Source: an uncultured Pseudomonadales bacterium
Lineage (GTDB): Bacteria > Pseudomonadota > Gammaproteobacteria > Pseudomonadales > Pseudohongiellaceae
NCBI GenBank assembly: GCA_943842505.1
Contig: CALTDI010000010.1
Coordinates: forward strand, 1 to 64,000
Direction of reading: 5' to 3'
Length of the DNA stretch: 64,000 bases
The notes under the pieces were generated by a model that ran no database searches, was not told the origin of the DNA, and saw only the letters and a program-made list of their open reading frames with translations. The translations under genes were made by a program, and so were the position numbers. Positions 1 to 8,369 of this stretch are shown here, one piece after another; positions within the stretch are counted from its first letter, which is position 1; each line of letters begins with the position of its first letter.

Positions 1-1
1 G

Positions 2-127
2 GAAGCTGATTCATGGGAGGTTTGGGTTAAATTTAACGCGCTTCTCAAAACAGAGAAAGATCAACTTTCAGATGAAAATGTAAAAGAAATGAGAAATGCA
101 CTGCACGGAAAATTATTGGTTAGATGA
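2..127 (+). CDS. C-terminal fragment of an unknown protein, cut by the window edge
   Basis: An open frame enters from the left edge and ends at TGA 125-127, giving 41 residues that finish in LHGKLLVR. The composition is normal for a soluble protein, with alternating charged and hydrophobic residues and no membrane segment. There is too little to assign a family. It is called because the frame is open from the first full codon and is followed by about 450 bp with no other gene. Confidence 0.45.
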   Translation, partial: EADSWEVWVKFNALLKTEKDQLSDENVKEMRNALHGKLLVR

Positions 128-369
128 GACTCTCTTTGCACCAGGGAGCCTCACGGGATGAATCAAGTTTACGAGGATACTCAATAGATTTTCGCTAAAA
201 CCTAAAGTAGAACGAGATTTACGCGATTTATCGCAGCTGAATCTCGAAGTTGGTCGATTCTCATAAGTAAGTAGGAATTGCTATGAGACAATCAAAACAC
301 AACATAAATGAGCCAGTTTAAGAAGATTGAAATAAGGATCACGCAAGGCGATTTCTTCTTAGAAAATAG

Positions 370-397
370 TTGACACCACTTCCACATTTGCTATCGT
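370..397 (+). promoter_or_regulatory. Putative sigma-70 promoter for the small RNA at 404-499
   Basis: A perfect -35 box TTGACA (370-375) is followed after 16 bp by TATCGT (392-397), a 4/6 match to the -10 consensus. It lies just upstream of a hairpin-rich stretch that ends in an intrinsic terminator. There is no open frame between promoter and terminator, so the product would be a short non-coding transcript. Confidence 0.45.
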
Positions 398-403
398 TGA
401 GAC

Positions 404-499
404 AGCACCGATTTGGTCCAGATTGCGGGGTGCTTTAAAAATACCAGCTAAACCGGAATAATATAGAACCCGATTTAGCGATGCTGGATCGGGTTTTTT
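404..499 (+). ncRNA. Candidate small RNA, about 95 nt
   Basis: The stretch between a promoter-like sequence (370-397) and an intrinsic terminator contains two hairpins. The first pairs AGCACC (404-409) with GGTGCT (429-434). The second is the terminator stem (467-474 with 488-495). No family is recognised. It may be an independent small RNA or a 5' leader read through into the genes at 585-1607. The rest of 128-584 shows nothing else I can support. Confidence 0.4.
467..499 (+). terminator. Intrinsic terminator
   Basis: AACCCGAT (467-474) pairs perfectly with ATCGGGTT (488-495) around a 13-nt loop, and the stem runs straight into six T residues (494-499). This is a classical rho-independent terminator for plus-strand transcription, located before the gene copies at 585 and 975. 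Confidence 0.75.
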
Positions 500-540
500 A
501 TTGGGCTGGTCTCCTCAACGACCGGGTATTTGATCATCAG

Positions 541-584
541 CTTGTGCACCCGCTATCTAGTAAAGCACTAAAGAGGTAAAAGCC
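541..584 (+). repeat. Duplicated 5' leader, copy 1 (copy 2 at 931-974)
   Basis: The 44 bp before the ATG at 585 resemble the 44 bp before the ATG at 975. Both contain TGTGCxCCCGC, then AAAGCACTAAA, then an AG-rich ribosome-binding site directly before the start. This supports tandem duplication of a whole gene with its leader. Copy 1 heads a decayed gene and copy 2 heads the intact one. Confidence 0.55.
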
Positions 585-927
585 ATGAAGAAAGAACCGT
601 TTAGTTTTAGAGTTTTATTTGCGAGGCACTTTGAGCATTTTAATGTCTCCGAGGCCGGCATTGGTGGATACGGGAGAAGAGCCATCGGTTTCTGGAGATT
701 TAAAAGCGATTTTGAAGGTATGGTTCAAGGGATTGGAAAAATCGCAACACTCGGGCTCATCAGGGAATTACATATCCGAGGTTATACCGAGATTTCTGAA
801 AAAGTACGTCAAATTCGACAGCAGACGATTGCCGCTGGCACACACCGAAAGTTTTCCTCTGACCCACCCAAAAGCCTCAAATTGGACCCATCACCGTTTT
901 AATATTCAAGCTAAGGGCATTTGTTAA
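585..927 (+). pseudogene. Decayed paralogue of the Tat-exported protein at 975
   Basis: The ATG at 585 follows the duplicated leader, but the frame that resembles the neighbour is a different one. After the first four codons (MKKE), a shift of one base gives a frame reading FYLRGTLSILMSPRPALVD. This parallels the Tat signal AFLRGSAVAAASLRAPDIL of the protein at 975. That frame runs on to 927. The straight 105-residue frame (585-902) ends in low-quality sequence. I infer a frameshifted, tandemly duplicated gene; a genuine small unrelated protein in the 585 frame is the alternative. Confidence 0.4.
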
Positions 928-974
928 CCAGATTGTGCGCCCGCATCAATGCAAAGCACTAAAAGGAGAGTGAT

Positions 975-1607
975 ATGAATCAGAAGATCAGTCGAAGGGC
1001 CTTCCTTCGCGGCAGTGCTGTAGCAGCCGCCTCACTACGAGCCCCGGATATCTTGGGCAACACCCAAAAACCCATGCCTGAAGCTGAGACGCAGCGCCTT
1101 AAGAGTCCAGTCGACTTCAGGAAACAATTTATCGGCCAAGGCTTAGATGAACGTCCGATGAGCTATTGGTGTGATATCAATTTCTTCGAGAAAGATGAGT
1201 CGTTTTATTCCAGCATAGCAGAGGATGTGACGCTCGCTGAGTTTTCGCTGGCTTCAACACTGGGCGACTTTTATTGGCTCCGAGCAAGCAAGCAAGGGTC
1301 GCGCATCTTTTATCAACTTTATACGGAGTACAATGAGCTCACTTTTAGACAACCATTGCTATCTTCTGACCTTCCTCTCTCGCTCAGAGAATTAATCGTG
1401 TTTTTGGATAACTCTGATATTGACGGGGACCTGTATGGTGGTGAGGGGCTGATAAGAGCTTGCTGGAGATCTGCGCTTGAATGTCAACCCGACGATACAG
1501 ATGCAGTTTTGAATTCCATCAATATCAGTTCAGAGCAATATCAGGGATTAGCACCACATTATCAGCAAGTACAAAAAAATTGGATCGCTCAGCGGCGAGA
1601 TGCGTGA
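975..1607 (+). CDS. Tat-exported protein of unknown function
   Basis: The 210-residue protein starts MNQKISRRAFLRGSAVAAA, a textbook twin-arginine signal (S-R-R-A-F-L-R, residues 6-12) followed by a short hydrophobic stretch. It should therefore be folded in the cytoplasm and exported to the periplasm. The mature part has no cofactor motif I recognise; it is acidic, with only a few cysteines. AAAAGGAG lies 7-8 bp before the ATG. The small size and the gluconate 2-dehydrogenase subunit 3-like layout of many short Tat proteins are suggestive, but I see no specific evidence for that family. Decayed relatives lie on both sides (585-927 and 1673-1950). Confidence 0.7.
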   Translation: MNQKISRRAFLRGSAVAAASLRAPDILGNTQKPMPEAETQRLKSPVDFRKQFIGQGLDERPMSYWCDINFFEKDESFYSSIAEDVTLAEFSLASTLGDFYWLRASKQGSRIFYQLYTEYNELTFRQPLLSSDLPLSLRELIVFLDNSDIDGDLYGGEGLIRACWRSALECQPDDTDAVLNSINISSEQYQGLAPHYQQVQKNWIAQRRDA

Positions 1608-1672
1608 CAACTATGTCCAAGAAACTATCGAAGTAGAGCTATGAGGGACGACTGGAGCACTGCATCTAACCC

Positions 1673-1950
1673 ATGATCAGTGCATGGGCCTATGAGCAAG
1701 AGACCCGGAAACATTTTGAAAGGCTGCATGCCCATAACCGTTTTGAACCGCTTAATAATGTTATTTGGTTCCGCATCCGAGCCGAAAGCAGTAAAAGTGT
1801 AGTCATACTTATTTATACTTCAACCCGATAAGCTTCACGGAATACAAATTTAACTATCTCTGCATCAAAACACGACGTAATTCTAATACTTGGGGATTCG
1901 ATCGATCGAATTGGCTAGACAATCATTTCAAGGCTGAACGCTCAGCCTCA
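1673..1950 (+). pseudogene. Remnant of a third paralogue of the Tat-exported protein
   Basis: A frame from ATG 1673 to TAA 1829-1831 encodes 52 residues ending in IWFRIRAESSKSVVILIYT. This aligns with FYWLRASKQGSRIFYQLYT in the intact protein at 975. The similarity then continues in another frame (YFNPISFTEYKFN from about 1816, compare EYNELTF), so one frameshift separates the two parts. No signal peptide or ribosome-binding site precedes it. It is best read as a 5'-truncated, frameshifted relic. The stretch 1608-1672 holds nothing else visible. Confidence 0.4.
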
Positions 1951-1976
1951 TTAACTCCTTCGTGCGAGAGAATTTC

Positions 1977-2633
1977 TCAGCTGACGACTGGATATGTGAT
2001 CTCTCCCCAGTCTTCTTTGCTAAACATTGTCTTAACAATAATCGGAATCAATTCAATCAACAAACCTTTTGCATCTTCGATTTGCTCTCGATTGACTGCG
2101 CCTTGGTAGGTCGCTCCACCGTGGATTAGTTGATTCCTGAGCACATATAATCGGTCAATTATTATGGAAAGCAAGAGCTCCGTCTTTCCTTGTTCCAAGG
2201 ATCTACGCGCAACTCTTCTCGCTATAGTAAATGAAGCCATCCAATCTACTGCACTGTCTTTTTGCGCTTTCCAAAACGGCCCGAATATATATTTGTTGTT
2301 GATTAATCTCTTTACTTCTTCAAGATATTTTTCAAAGAGAAGCCCATGAATTAATTTTTCGTTGTCATGAGAAATTAGCTTCTCAATCAGATGCTTGACT
2401 TTCAGCTTTTCGGGTGTCGGAGATTTGTTTTCGGCATCAATTGAATAGCAGGAGTTAAATGAGATCCATAAAGCGATTACGGCAAGGTCACCGTCGGAAT
2501 CATAGTAATTCTCTGCGCATTTTAGCCAACTAATTGCTCTATGTATTCTTATCCGATGATCTTCAGAAAAATTGCTCTTTTCTCTGATGAGTCTAAATTT
2601 CTTATGGAGCTCCTCAGCTGAATCTTTTGACAT
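1977..2633 (-). CDS. HEPN-domain protein, possible RNase
   Basis: This 218-residue, mostly helical protein contains R166-N-Q-L-I-H171 within RLYVLRNQLIHGG, the R-x4-H motif of catalytic HEPN domains. HEPN proteins of this type are usually metal-independent RNases found in toxin-antitoxin or phage-defence systems. An aromatic/charged N-terminal helix pair (residues 30-60) resembles Apea-like HEPN proteins. It sits alone, 77 bp downstream of the HNH gene on the same strand, so the two may be co-transcribed. No obvious antitoxin gene is adjacent. The HEPN call comes from the motif; the defence role is inference. Confidence 0.6.
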   Translation of the reverse strand: MSKDSAEELHKKFRLIREKSNFSEDHRIRIHRAISWLKCAENYYDSDGDLAVIALWISFNSCYSIDAENKSPTPEKLKVKHLIEKLISHDNEKLIHGLLFEKYLEEVKRLINNKYIFGPFWKAQKDSAVDWMASFTIARRVARRSLEQGKTELLLSIIIDRLYVLRNQLIHGGATYQGAVNREQIEDAKGLLIELIPIIVKTMFSKEDWGEITYPVVS

Positions 2634-2709
2634 GCCAATTTCCCCCAGCTTCTTTATCCTAAAATACGAGTATTTTTTGATATTGTCCGATATTTACTGA
2701 AAATTCTCA

Positions 2710-3930
2710 TTATTCTCTAAGGAGTCTTGGAATTTTTAAATAGAGAGATTCAATGAGTTGCCGCCTGTTTTCTCCATAGTGTAGTTCTCTGTGGCAATTA
2801 GCACATATAGCTACTGCGTTCGAGACTCGATCACTACCATTTTGCGAAAGTTGTTTTACGTGATGGACTTCCTTATAGAGCGTACCATCTTCCTTTTTAA
2901 ATACTTGCTGCTCACAACATTCACATTCAGAGCCTGTATTATCAAGCAACCACCTTTTAACCAACGGACATCGCTCTCGACTATTTGAATACTTAGACTT
3001 TTTTGCCGGCTTTTTCTTTCCTTCTGGAGGCGGCTGACCTGAAAAACTAGCAAGCGAACTTACCCGCAAATCGAGCGTTCGACGATCGTAGGTAGGCGAC
3101 GCCAGGAATCGGCTGTGAGTTTCCGCATTCTCTCTACTTACAAATAGTTTGGGATCAGTAACCCTGACCAATCGAAAGTTTCCGTCTTTCTCATCGTAGG
3201 AGCGAATTTCCCAGTAGCAGCTATCCAATTCTCGAAATTTCACAGCAGCACTTGAAATTTCCGGATCAAACCGTACGTCGAGATTTCCTGATTGCATAAT
3301 TACCCTAATCAAGTAACCGAGTCGGAAGGCGCTTGCTATTATTTTATCCGCGGCTAGTGCTCTTTTAATCTGAACTGAAATAGTTCTCTGATCAGCTATC
3401 TCTCTCAGGTTAAAATCAAGAAATATCTCACCGCTAACTTCGTCCAGGTCAATGTCATCGTACCAAAGATTGATTACAACCAATTCGCCCTGCTGAAAAC
3501 ACCACTCATAGCAATACTTAGGATTAGAAGCTGGCGTGCCACGATAGTTAGCCCAGTCACTGACATCTAGGCCCGCCGCTTCAACACAATCGATTAGTCT
3601 TTCCTTGATTTTCGGCTGCATTCGGCTTGCATGGGGATTTTGCGACAATCTCGCAGTTAAAAATTCTGAAAATCTTGCCAAGGCATTGCTGTACATCTTG
3701 TTGCCCGTGAGATCCCTGGCCTTAAATTCAGGAAGCTGAGCAAGCTTCTGAGCAATACGGTTAAACTCGGCTGGATGTTGAACATCAGAAAGCTTGCCAG
3801 CAAAGCTGTCAGTTTTTCGAGCCCAATCGGTAAGCACTCCATTTAGTGCACCCACATACTTCTTTACTGAACTTTCCGATAAAGGTTTTTCTGGGCGATT
3901 TTTCATCCAATCTTCAAAATCACTAATCAT
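2710..3930 (-). CDS. HNH endonuclease, probable restriction-type nuclease
   Basis: The 406-residue protein ends in an HNH nuclease module with two zinc-knuckle pairs (CECCE at about 335, CANCH at about 375) and the metal-binding EVHHVKQLS (about 355). The NGSD...SNAVAICANCHRELHYG pattern is typical of McrA-like and type II/IV restriction HNH enzymes. The 300 residues before it contain a helical segment and a beta-rich part that could be a DNA-reading domain, but I cannot name it. No methyltransferase is nearby, which favours a modification-dependent (type IV-like) enzyme; this is inference. It is divergent from the phosphoesterase gene at 4021. Confidence 0.65.
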   Translation of the reverse strand: MISDFEDWMKNRPEKPLSESSVKKYVGALNGVLTDWARKTDSFAGKLSDVQHPAEFNRIAQKLAQLPEFKARDLTGNKMYSNALARFSEFLTARLSQNPHASRMQPKIKERLIDCVEAAGLDVSDWANYRGTPASNPKYCYEWCFQQGELVVINLWYDDIDLDEVSGEIFLDFNLREIADQRTISVQIKRALAADKIIASAFRLGYLIRVIMQSGNLDVRFDPEISSAAVKFRELDSCYWEIRSYDEKDGNFRLVRVTDPKLFVSRENAETHSRFLASPTYDRRTLDLRVSSLASFSGQPPPEGKKKPAKKSKYSNSRERCPLVKRWLLDNTGSECECCEQQVFKKEDGTLYKEVHHVKQLSQNGSDRVSNAVAICANCHRELHYGENRRQLIESLYLKIPRLLRE

Positions 3931-4020
3931 AATTTGAACAGGAATTAACTAATTGATAATTTAAGAGTAAAGCACATTCATCAGGCAAAATAAATATACA
4001 GAAATAGGGATTGAGATTTC

Positions 4021-4974
4021 ATGTACGACTTCATCGGTGACATACATGGACACGCAGACGAATTACGTCAGTTACTAGAAAAACTTGAATACGAACAGCA
4101 TGATGAGACCTGGTCACATCAGCAGCGGAAGGTGGTATTTCTTGGTGATTATATTGATAGAGGGCCAAAGCAAAAAGAAACTATAGGCATCGTCCGAGGC
4201 ATGGTTGAAGCTGGAGATGCCATAGCTCTGATGGGTAACCACGAATTAAATGCGATTGGATTCGCAACATCTGCAGCCGATGGTAAGGAATTTTTGAGAC
4301 CCCACAGCCTAAAAAATCGTGAACAACATCAGAAATTCCTCGAAGAATTTCCTTTTGGAAGCTCTGAATACAAGGAAGTAATCGCGTGGTTCAAAACTTT
4401 GCCTATGTACCTTGAAACTGCAAGTTTCAGAGCCATACATGCTTGCTATGATACCCGCCAACTAAAAATTATCAGCGACCATCTAGGCGAAAAGTACCTT
4501 CTTAATGATAAATTTTTAACGAAAGCATTTACTGCTGGATCTGAACTATATGAAGCTATAGAGGTGTGCCTTAAAGGAATAGAACTTGACCTCCCTGCCG
4601 GGAAGTCTTTCTTAGACAAAGATGGCATTGAGAGACACAAAGTGCGTTGCAACTGGTGGGACCCCCAACTCAAATCATTTAAAGAAGTAGCGATAATTTC
4701 AGATGAAAATATTAGAGCAAATCTGAGCGATGAGGAGCTACCAGCTAATGCAATAGCCGAGTATGACAATTTAAAACCGGTATTTTTTGGGCACTACTGG
4801 CATCGAGGAGAAACTCCAGAAAAGCTTACAGATTTTGCCGCATGTCTTGACTATAGCGTGGCAAGCAAAGACCTTACTCTAGGAAAACTAGCTGCATACA
4901 GAATGGGTGATGAATCGATACTAGAAAATGATCATTTTGTTTATGTCGATTCAATTTATGCGAAACGCATTTGA
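4021..4974 (+). CDS. Calcineurin-like metallophosphoesterase
   Basis: The 317-residue protein has all the core motifs of the PPP/ApaH-type phosphoesterase fold: GDIHGH (6-11), GDYIDRG (42-48) and GNHE (72-75), with later metal-binding histidines in AIHACYD and FFGHYWH. These bind two metal ions and hydrolyse phosphoesters. Substrates in this family range from phosphoproteins to diadenosine polyphosphates and nucleic-acid ends, so the substrate here is open. It is not the housekeeping ApaH, which lies at 36669-37490. It is transcribed away from the HNH gene. A role in a defence or repair module is possible but unsupported. Confidence 0.75.
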   Translation: MYDFIGDIHGHADELRQLLEKLEYEQHDETWSHQQRKVVFLGDYIDRGPKQKETIGIVRGMVEAGDAIALMGNHELNAIGFATSAADGKEFLRPHSLKNREQHQKFLEEFPFGSSEYKEVIAWFKTLPMYLETASFRAIHACYDTRQLKIISDHLGEKYLLNDKFLTKAFTAGSELYEAIEVCLKGIELDLPAGKSFLDKDGIERHKVRCNWWDPQLKSFKEVAIISDENIRANLSDEELPANAIAEYDNLKPVFFGHYWHRGETPEKLTDFAACLDYSVASKDLTLGKLAAYRMGDESILENDHFVYVDSIYAKRI

Positions 4975-5097
4975 TTTCCGAACAAATATCCGGAACGTAT
5001 TTGTAAATGATACCCTCGCCATCCAAGTTCCTAATATGCGACTACGTTCACATACTCACTAATACCCTGAGATGCTAATAATAGTCTGCGTAAGGCT

Positions 5098-5967
5098 TCA
5101 ACCAGGATAAATTTCTTCATTTTGAAACAAATTCGCCAGCAGTATGCACGAATCAAATTGTTTCTCTGCGGCTTCTTCCAGCCCCGCTTCATACTGCCTA
5201 AGATCCCTTTCTGTAGGAAAATCTTGGGAATTAAGTAATAGTCGCAAGGAACGATTATATTGCGCAGATGATATGAATAGATGAAGCCATAAATTTATAA
5301 ATTTGTGAGCAAATCCATTCTTTACATCAGCATCAATTTCTAGGTGATCAATAGTTTCTGCTGCACTAGATTCGATTTGTTCTCGTGCCGGCAAAGTCCC
5401 TCGTAGGCTTTTCATGCAGAATCTCTTAAACGCTTTCCAAGAATCCATATCGCCAATTGTGTTCATATGTTTGATCGTTTCGTAATATGCATACGCCCAA
5501 TTGTAATACAAAGCATTGAGATCAATTTCATCAGTATGCTGAGCATATAGACGCATCAGGTATTGCTCTCTATCGATCGTATCCAAAAGTTCGTCTATAG
5601 GCTCTTCTTTTATAATGCCTAGTTTGTTATAAAAGTTTATGCTGTCAGACACCTCAAGCGAATGAGATATGAAGGACTTCGTGCTCCCGCTGGTCGCGAC
5701 GAGCAAGATTCTCAAGTCCGAAGGGGCATCATTCCATTTTTCGATATCTTCTACGGCTGAATTAATTTTTTTTATTAATTCAACACGATGCCTTTCAATA
5801 AATTTATCGGCTTCCCTCGTTTTTCTAATTTCGGCTAGATGGCAGTACTTAGCGACGATCCAATAAGACCAATTGATTTTAGATCCAATCTTTATATATT
5901 TCGTAAAGTCAGACTTTGAGTGTTTTTTAAACCACCGTTTTCTGGTTTTGTCATTTTCGAAATCCAT
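5098..5967 (-). CDS. Hypothetical protein, helical, unknown function
   Basis: About 289 residues, preferring the ATG at 5967, which has an AGGG ribosome-binding site; an upstream ATG at 5985 is also open. The N-terminus is rich in lysine and aromatic residues (KRWFKKHSK), followed by long amphipathic helices. I see no signal peptide, membrane segment or catalytic motif. The C-terminal 100 residues look like a helical, HEPN-like or repeat-like fold, but an R-x4-6-H motif is lacking. It lies alone on the minus strand, tail-to-tail with the phosphoesterase gene. Confidence 0.5.
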   Translation of the reverse strand: MDFENDKTRKRWFKKHSKSDFTKYIKIGSKINWSYWIVAKYCHLAEIRKTREADKFIERHRVELIKKINSAVEDIEKWNDAPSDLRILLVATSGSTKSFISHSLEVSDSINFYNKLGIIKEEPIDELLDTIDREQYLMRLYAQHTDEIDLNALYYNWAYAYYETIKHMNTIGDMDSWKAFKRFCMKSLRGTLPAREQIESSAAETIDHLEIDADVKNGFAHKFINLWLHLFISSAQYNRSLRLLLNSQDFPTERDLRQYEAGLEEAAEKQFDSCILLANLFQNEEIYPG

Positions 5968-6060
5968 GCATCGCCCTATAACCAAATTAATAGCAATCCC
6001 ATCATTTCATTTGTCCGGACTCTTGAACAAATCAGAAAACATTTGATGCCGGGCTAAATA

Positions 6061-6771
6061 TTAGGATGAAGCCCTTTTCCAAATTTCCCCGATCGTCTTT
6101 GTTGCTCCCGCAAGACATTGGGGATCTTCTTCCATAATAATGCCGGTCAGCACCTCCAATGCTTCAACATCGAAACGATTATGCTTCAAAACCTGCGTCC
6201 ATTTTTTTTTCGCAGCTCGCGGAATATTTTGAAAATTATCTTGATGCCGCTCTAAAGCAGATAGGACATAGTTAATTCTGGTCATTACGCGGCGAATACC
6301 ATAATCCCTCGGAGGTGGGAAATTGGTTAACCGCATGCGCGAGGCTAAACTGTTGTTGATCTGTTTTCTTATGTACTTCGGCTGATTCCGATGTTGCAAA
6401 GGTGAGTAATCGGGAAGTTCTTGAAATTTCTTAGCACAATTCCGATTCACCCATCGTCTAGCTGCTGTAGCCATATTGAGATAGGGTAAATTTTTATAGC
6501 TACTGGAAATATCTCCCTCAAATATTACTCGGAGATATTTTGCCTCAGCGGTACTGTACGCAACCAGGATTGCAGAGTCCCGCAAAGCCAACTCCAGCAA
6601 CTGCTCCGTTGCATCTTTCGGCTCACCGATCCTTATGTTCGAGCACTTAGCGGCTGAATCTAGCGCCCGGTTCAGGCTCCATTGAGAAGTCTTCTCTAGA
6701 TATCTCTGACCAAGAAGATGAAACGTATTATCTGAATCTGCCTCATAATCAAAATAGAGAAAATTATCCAT
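6061..6771 (-). CDS. Possible RNase H-like (DEDD) 3'-5' exonuclease family protein
   Basis: The 236-residue protein resembles the RNase_H_2/YprB-type exonuclease fold in the order of its motifs. FDYEAD (residues 7-12) fits motif I (D-x-E). DSAILVAYSTAEAKYLRVI fits the usual 'vyHYn.yE...l' strand-helix. KHNRFDVEALEVL near the C-terminus fits motif III (x4-D). The expected motif II aspartate is unclear; the corresponding LNMATAARRWV has Asn. The assignment is my inference from motif order only; the protein may be catalytically altered. The gene stands alone on the minus strand. Confidence 0.4.
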   Translation of the reverse strand: MDNFLYFDYEADSDNTFHLLGQRYLEKTSQWSLNRALDSAAKCSNIRIGEPKDATEQLLELALRDSAILVAYSTAEAKYLRVIFEGDISSSYKNLPYLNMATAARRWVNRNCAKKFQELPDYSPLQHRNQPKYIRKQINNSLASRMRLTNFPPPRDYGIRRVMTRINYVLSALERHQDNFQNIPRAAKKKWTQVLKHNRFDVEALEVLTGIIMEEDPQCLAGATKTIGEIWKRASS

Positions 6772-6870
6772 GGTCCGTTTTTCCCAGGCCTATTTTATAG
6801 CTCATATTAGAATACCTGTTAATTGCCGCACACAAATTCAGAGTGTATTCGATTGAATCTTAGGATTACT

Positions 6871-7269
6871 TTAGCGATCAAATAATTCAGCTAAGTCATT
6901 TTCACTGATCAGTCCGAATTCGATGATTGATATACTCTTGATAGCTTCTTCTACATTTATTGAAGAGGCTTGAATTTCGACATCGAAAGCCTCACTCCAA
7001 AGTCGAATAGCCATAGTTTTCTTATCATAGAGCTGAGAGATTTTTTGTTTTGCTACTATGGCCCAGCAATTTTCATAAAAATCTTGCTCATCTATTGATA
7101 ACCAAAGCTCCACGTAACCATTATTTGAGGCAAGATAATACTCCCGGACATCTGACGTACCCGGGCTGTGCGCACCAGACGTTGTGCAGACAAAATCCAG
7201 TTTATATTTCGGCTTCGGAATAAGATCCCATGATCTTGAAACAATAATTTTGTATTCACCATCATTCAT
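6871..7269 (-). CDS. Hypothetical protein
   Basis: A 132-residue acidic protein with a beta-rich first half (alternating KIIVSRSW, YKLDFVCTT, YVELWLSI) and a helical end. There is no signal peptide, membrane helix or recognised motif. GGATTT lies about 10 bp before the ATG. It fits the pattern of single small genes, each about 100 bp apart, that fills 5-8 kb on the minus strand. Confidence 0.4.
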   Translation of the reverse strand: MNDGEYKIIVSRSWDLIPKPKYKLDFVCTTSGAHSPGTSDVREYYLASNNGYVELWLSIDEQDFYENCWAIVAKQKISQLYDKKTMAIRLWSEAFDVEIQASSINVEEAIKSISIIEFGLISENDLAELFDR

Positions 7270-7374
7270 CTTGAAAATCCATTCTGTAAGACGCCTTGTC
7301 TATGAGTGCTGGTAGAGTAGTTAGGGTAACAGGAAGAATTACGATCAATCATTGATTAAGTAACCCAGCGAGAT

Positions 7375-7869
7375 TCAAATATATTTTTTATAGACAGCTA
7401 GTGAGTTCTGGTCAGTAACGCACATCAAGGTCTTCTCAAATTGGCTTCTCTTTAATTCATGTACTGCTATTTCTGCTGCGATCTCAAGAGGCCACCGATA
7501 AATCCCCGTTCCCATTGATGCAAAAGCAATGCTTTTTGCACTACCGCATTGTTCAAACAGATCTAACGCGCTTCGGTAAGCACTCCCTAAGAGGCTTTTT
7601 TCTTCAGGGGACCCCGTTAAGTATCTAGGGCACACTGTATGAGCAATAAACTGCGCGTTTATTCTATACGCTGGAGTGACAACGCAATCACCAGGATTTA
7701 CTGGCCCTAATCCCTTGCATATGGCTTCAAGTTCTGGCCCTGCAGCCTTATGGATAACACCTGACAGCCCACTTCCAGCTAGTAGCGATGGGTTGGCAGA
7801 CATAACAATGATATCTGCCCCACATTTAAGAATGCTTGCTAACCTAATTTCGACACTATACTCAGGCAC
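7375..7869 (-). CDS. Macrodomain (ADP-ribose-binding) protein
   Basis: The 164-residue protein is essentially one macrodomain. ADIIVMSANPSLLAGSGLSG matches the 'vdaiVNaAN..l..ggGVdg' ADP-ribose loop, with IHKAAGPEL following. IAFASMGTGIYRWP matches the second phosphate-binding loop. Macrodomains bind or hydrolyse ADP-ribose derivatives and reverse protein, nucleic-acid or acetyl-ADP-ribose marks. The usual 'NAAN' is SANP here, so catalytic power is uncertain. A truncated relative lies at 9603 on the other side of the attachment-site repeat. It may act in ADP-ribosylation-based defence, but no ADP-ribosyltransferase is visible nearby. Confidence 0.8.
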   Translation of the reverse strand: MPEYSVEIRLASILKCGADIIVMSANPSLLAGSGLSGVIHKAAGPELEAICKGLGPVNPGDCVVTPAYRINAQFIAHTVCPRYLTGSPEEKSLLGSAYRSALDLFEQCGSAKSIAFASMGTGIYRWPLEIAAEIAVHELKRSQFEKTLMCVTDQNSLAVYKKYI

Positions 7870-7901
7870 ATTTCTTATGGTTTGAATCTGTGAATAGATA
7901 A

Positions 7902-8111
7902 TTAGCTTCTTTGGGATTTTTTCTTACGGAGAATGAGGATTAGAAGACCCATATTGATGCAAATAAAAGGCAGAAACATACTTTCCCATACTGGATGTCT
8001 GTTATCCCCCATAAACCCATTCCCGGCTACGTCATACATAAGCATCAGAAACAGTTGGCCAGTGAGTAGCACTACCAACATCACAATTGATGCCAGTCTG
8101 GAAATCCTCAA
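7902..8111 (-). CDS. Small inner-membrane protein with two membrane segments
   Basis: A 69-residue protein with two hydrophobic segments (about residues 8-27 and 46-62) joined by a short polar loop, and a basic tail RKKKSQRS. By the positive-inside rule both ends face the cytoplasm. No family is recognised. It lies 32 bp upstream of the macrodomain gene on the same strand and may be co-transcribed with it. Confidence 0.5.
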   Translation of the reverse strand: MRISRLASIVMLVVLLTGQLFLMLMYDVAGNGFMGDNRHPVWESMFLPFICINMGLLILILRKKKSQRS

Positions 8112-8226
8112 TTTAGCTCGCTCCTAGGAACTTCATCTCTCGAGTTTACTTTTTTGGTTCTAGGTGGTCTAGCGCATGGGCTGAGACCTGACTGGCTCAG
8201 TACAAAACCCCACTCGCCCGCTTTAT

Positions 8227-8256
8227 GGGCCAAATTTGGGCCAAATTTGGACCACT
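8227..8256. promoter_or_regulatory. Possible integrase arm-type sites left of attachment copy A
   Basis: GGGCCAAATTTGG occurs twice in tandem and is followed by ACCACTAAG. A close relative (GGTCCAAATTTGGTCCAAAT, 25528-25547) lies next to the integrase gene. Both are within about 150 bp of a copy of the tRNA-derived core. Repeats at fixed positions beside a recombination core are typical of tyrosine-integrase arm sites. The rest of 8112-8369 shows no gene. Confidence 0.4.
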
Positions 8257-8369
8257 AAGGCGCAATAGATCACAACTGGTGACAACAAGTGGCAATAGAA
8301 AAGCTGTGGTGATACCTTACATCAAGTGACGCAGGCTGTTGTGGTGAGTTGTGGTTGATTGTCTGCGAG

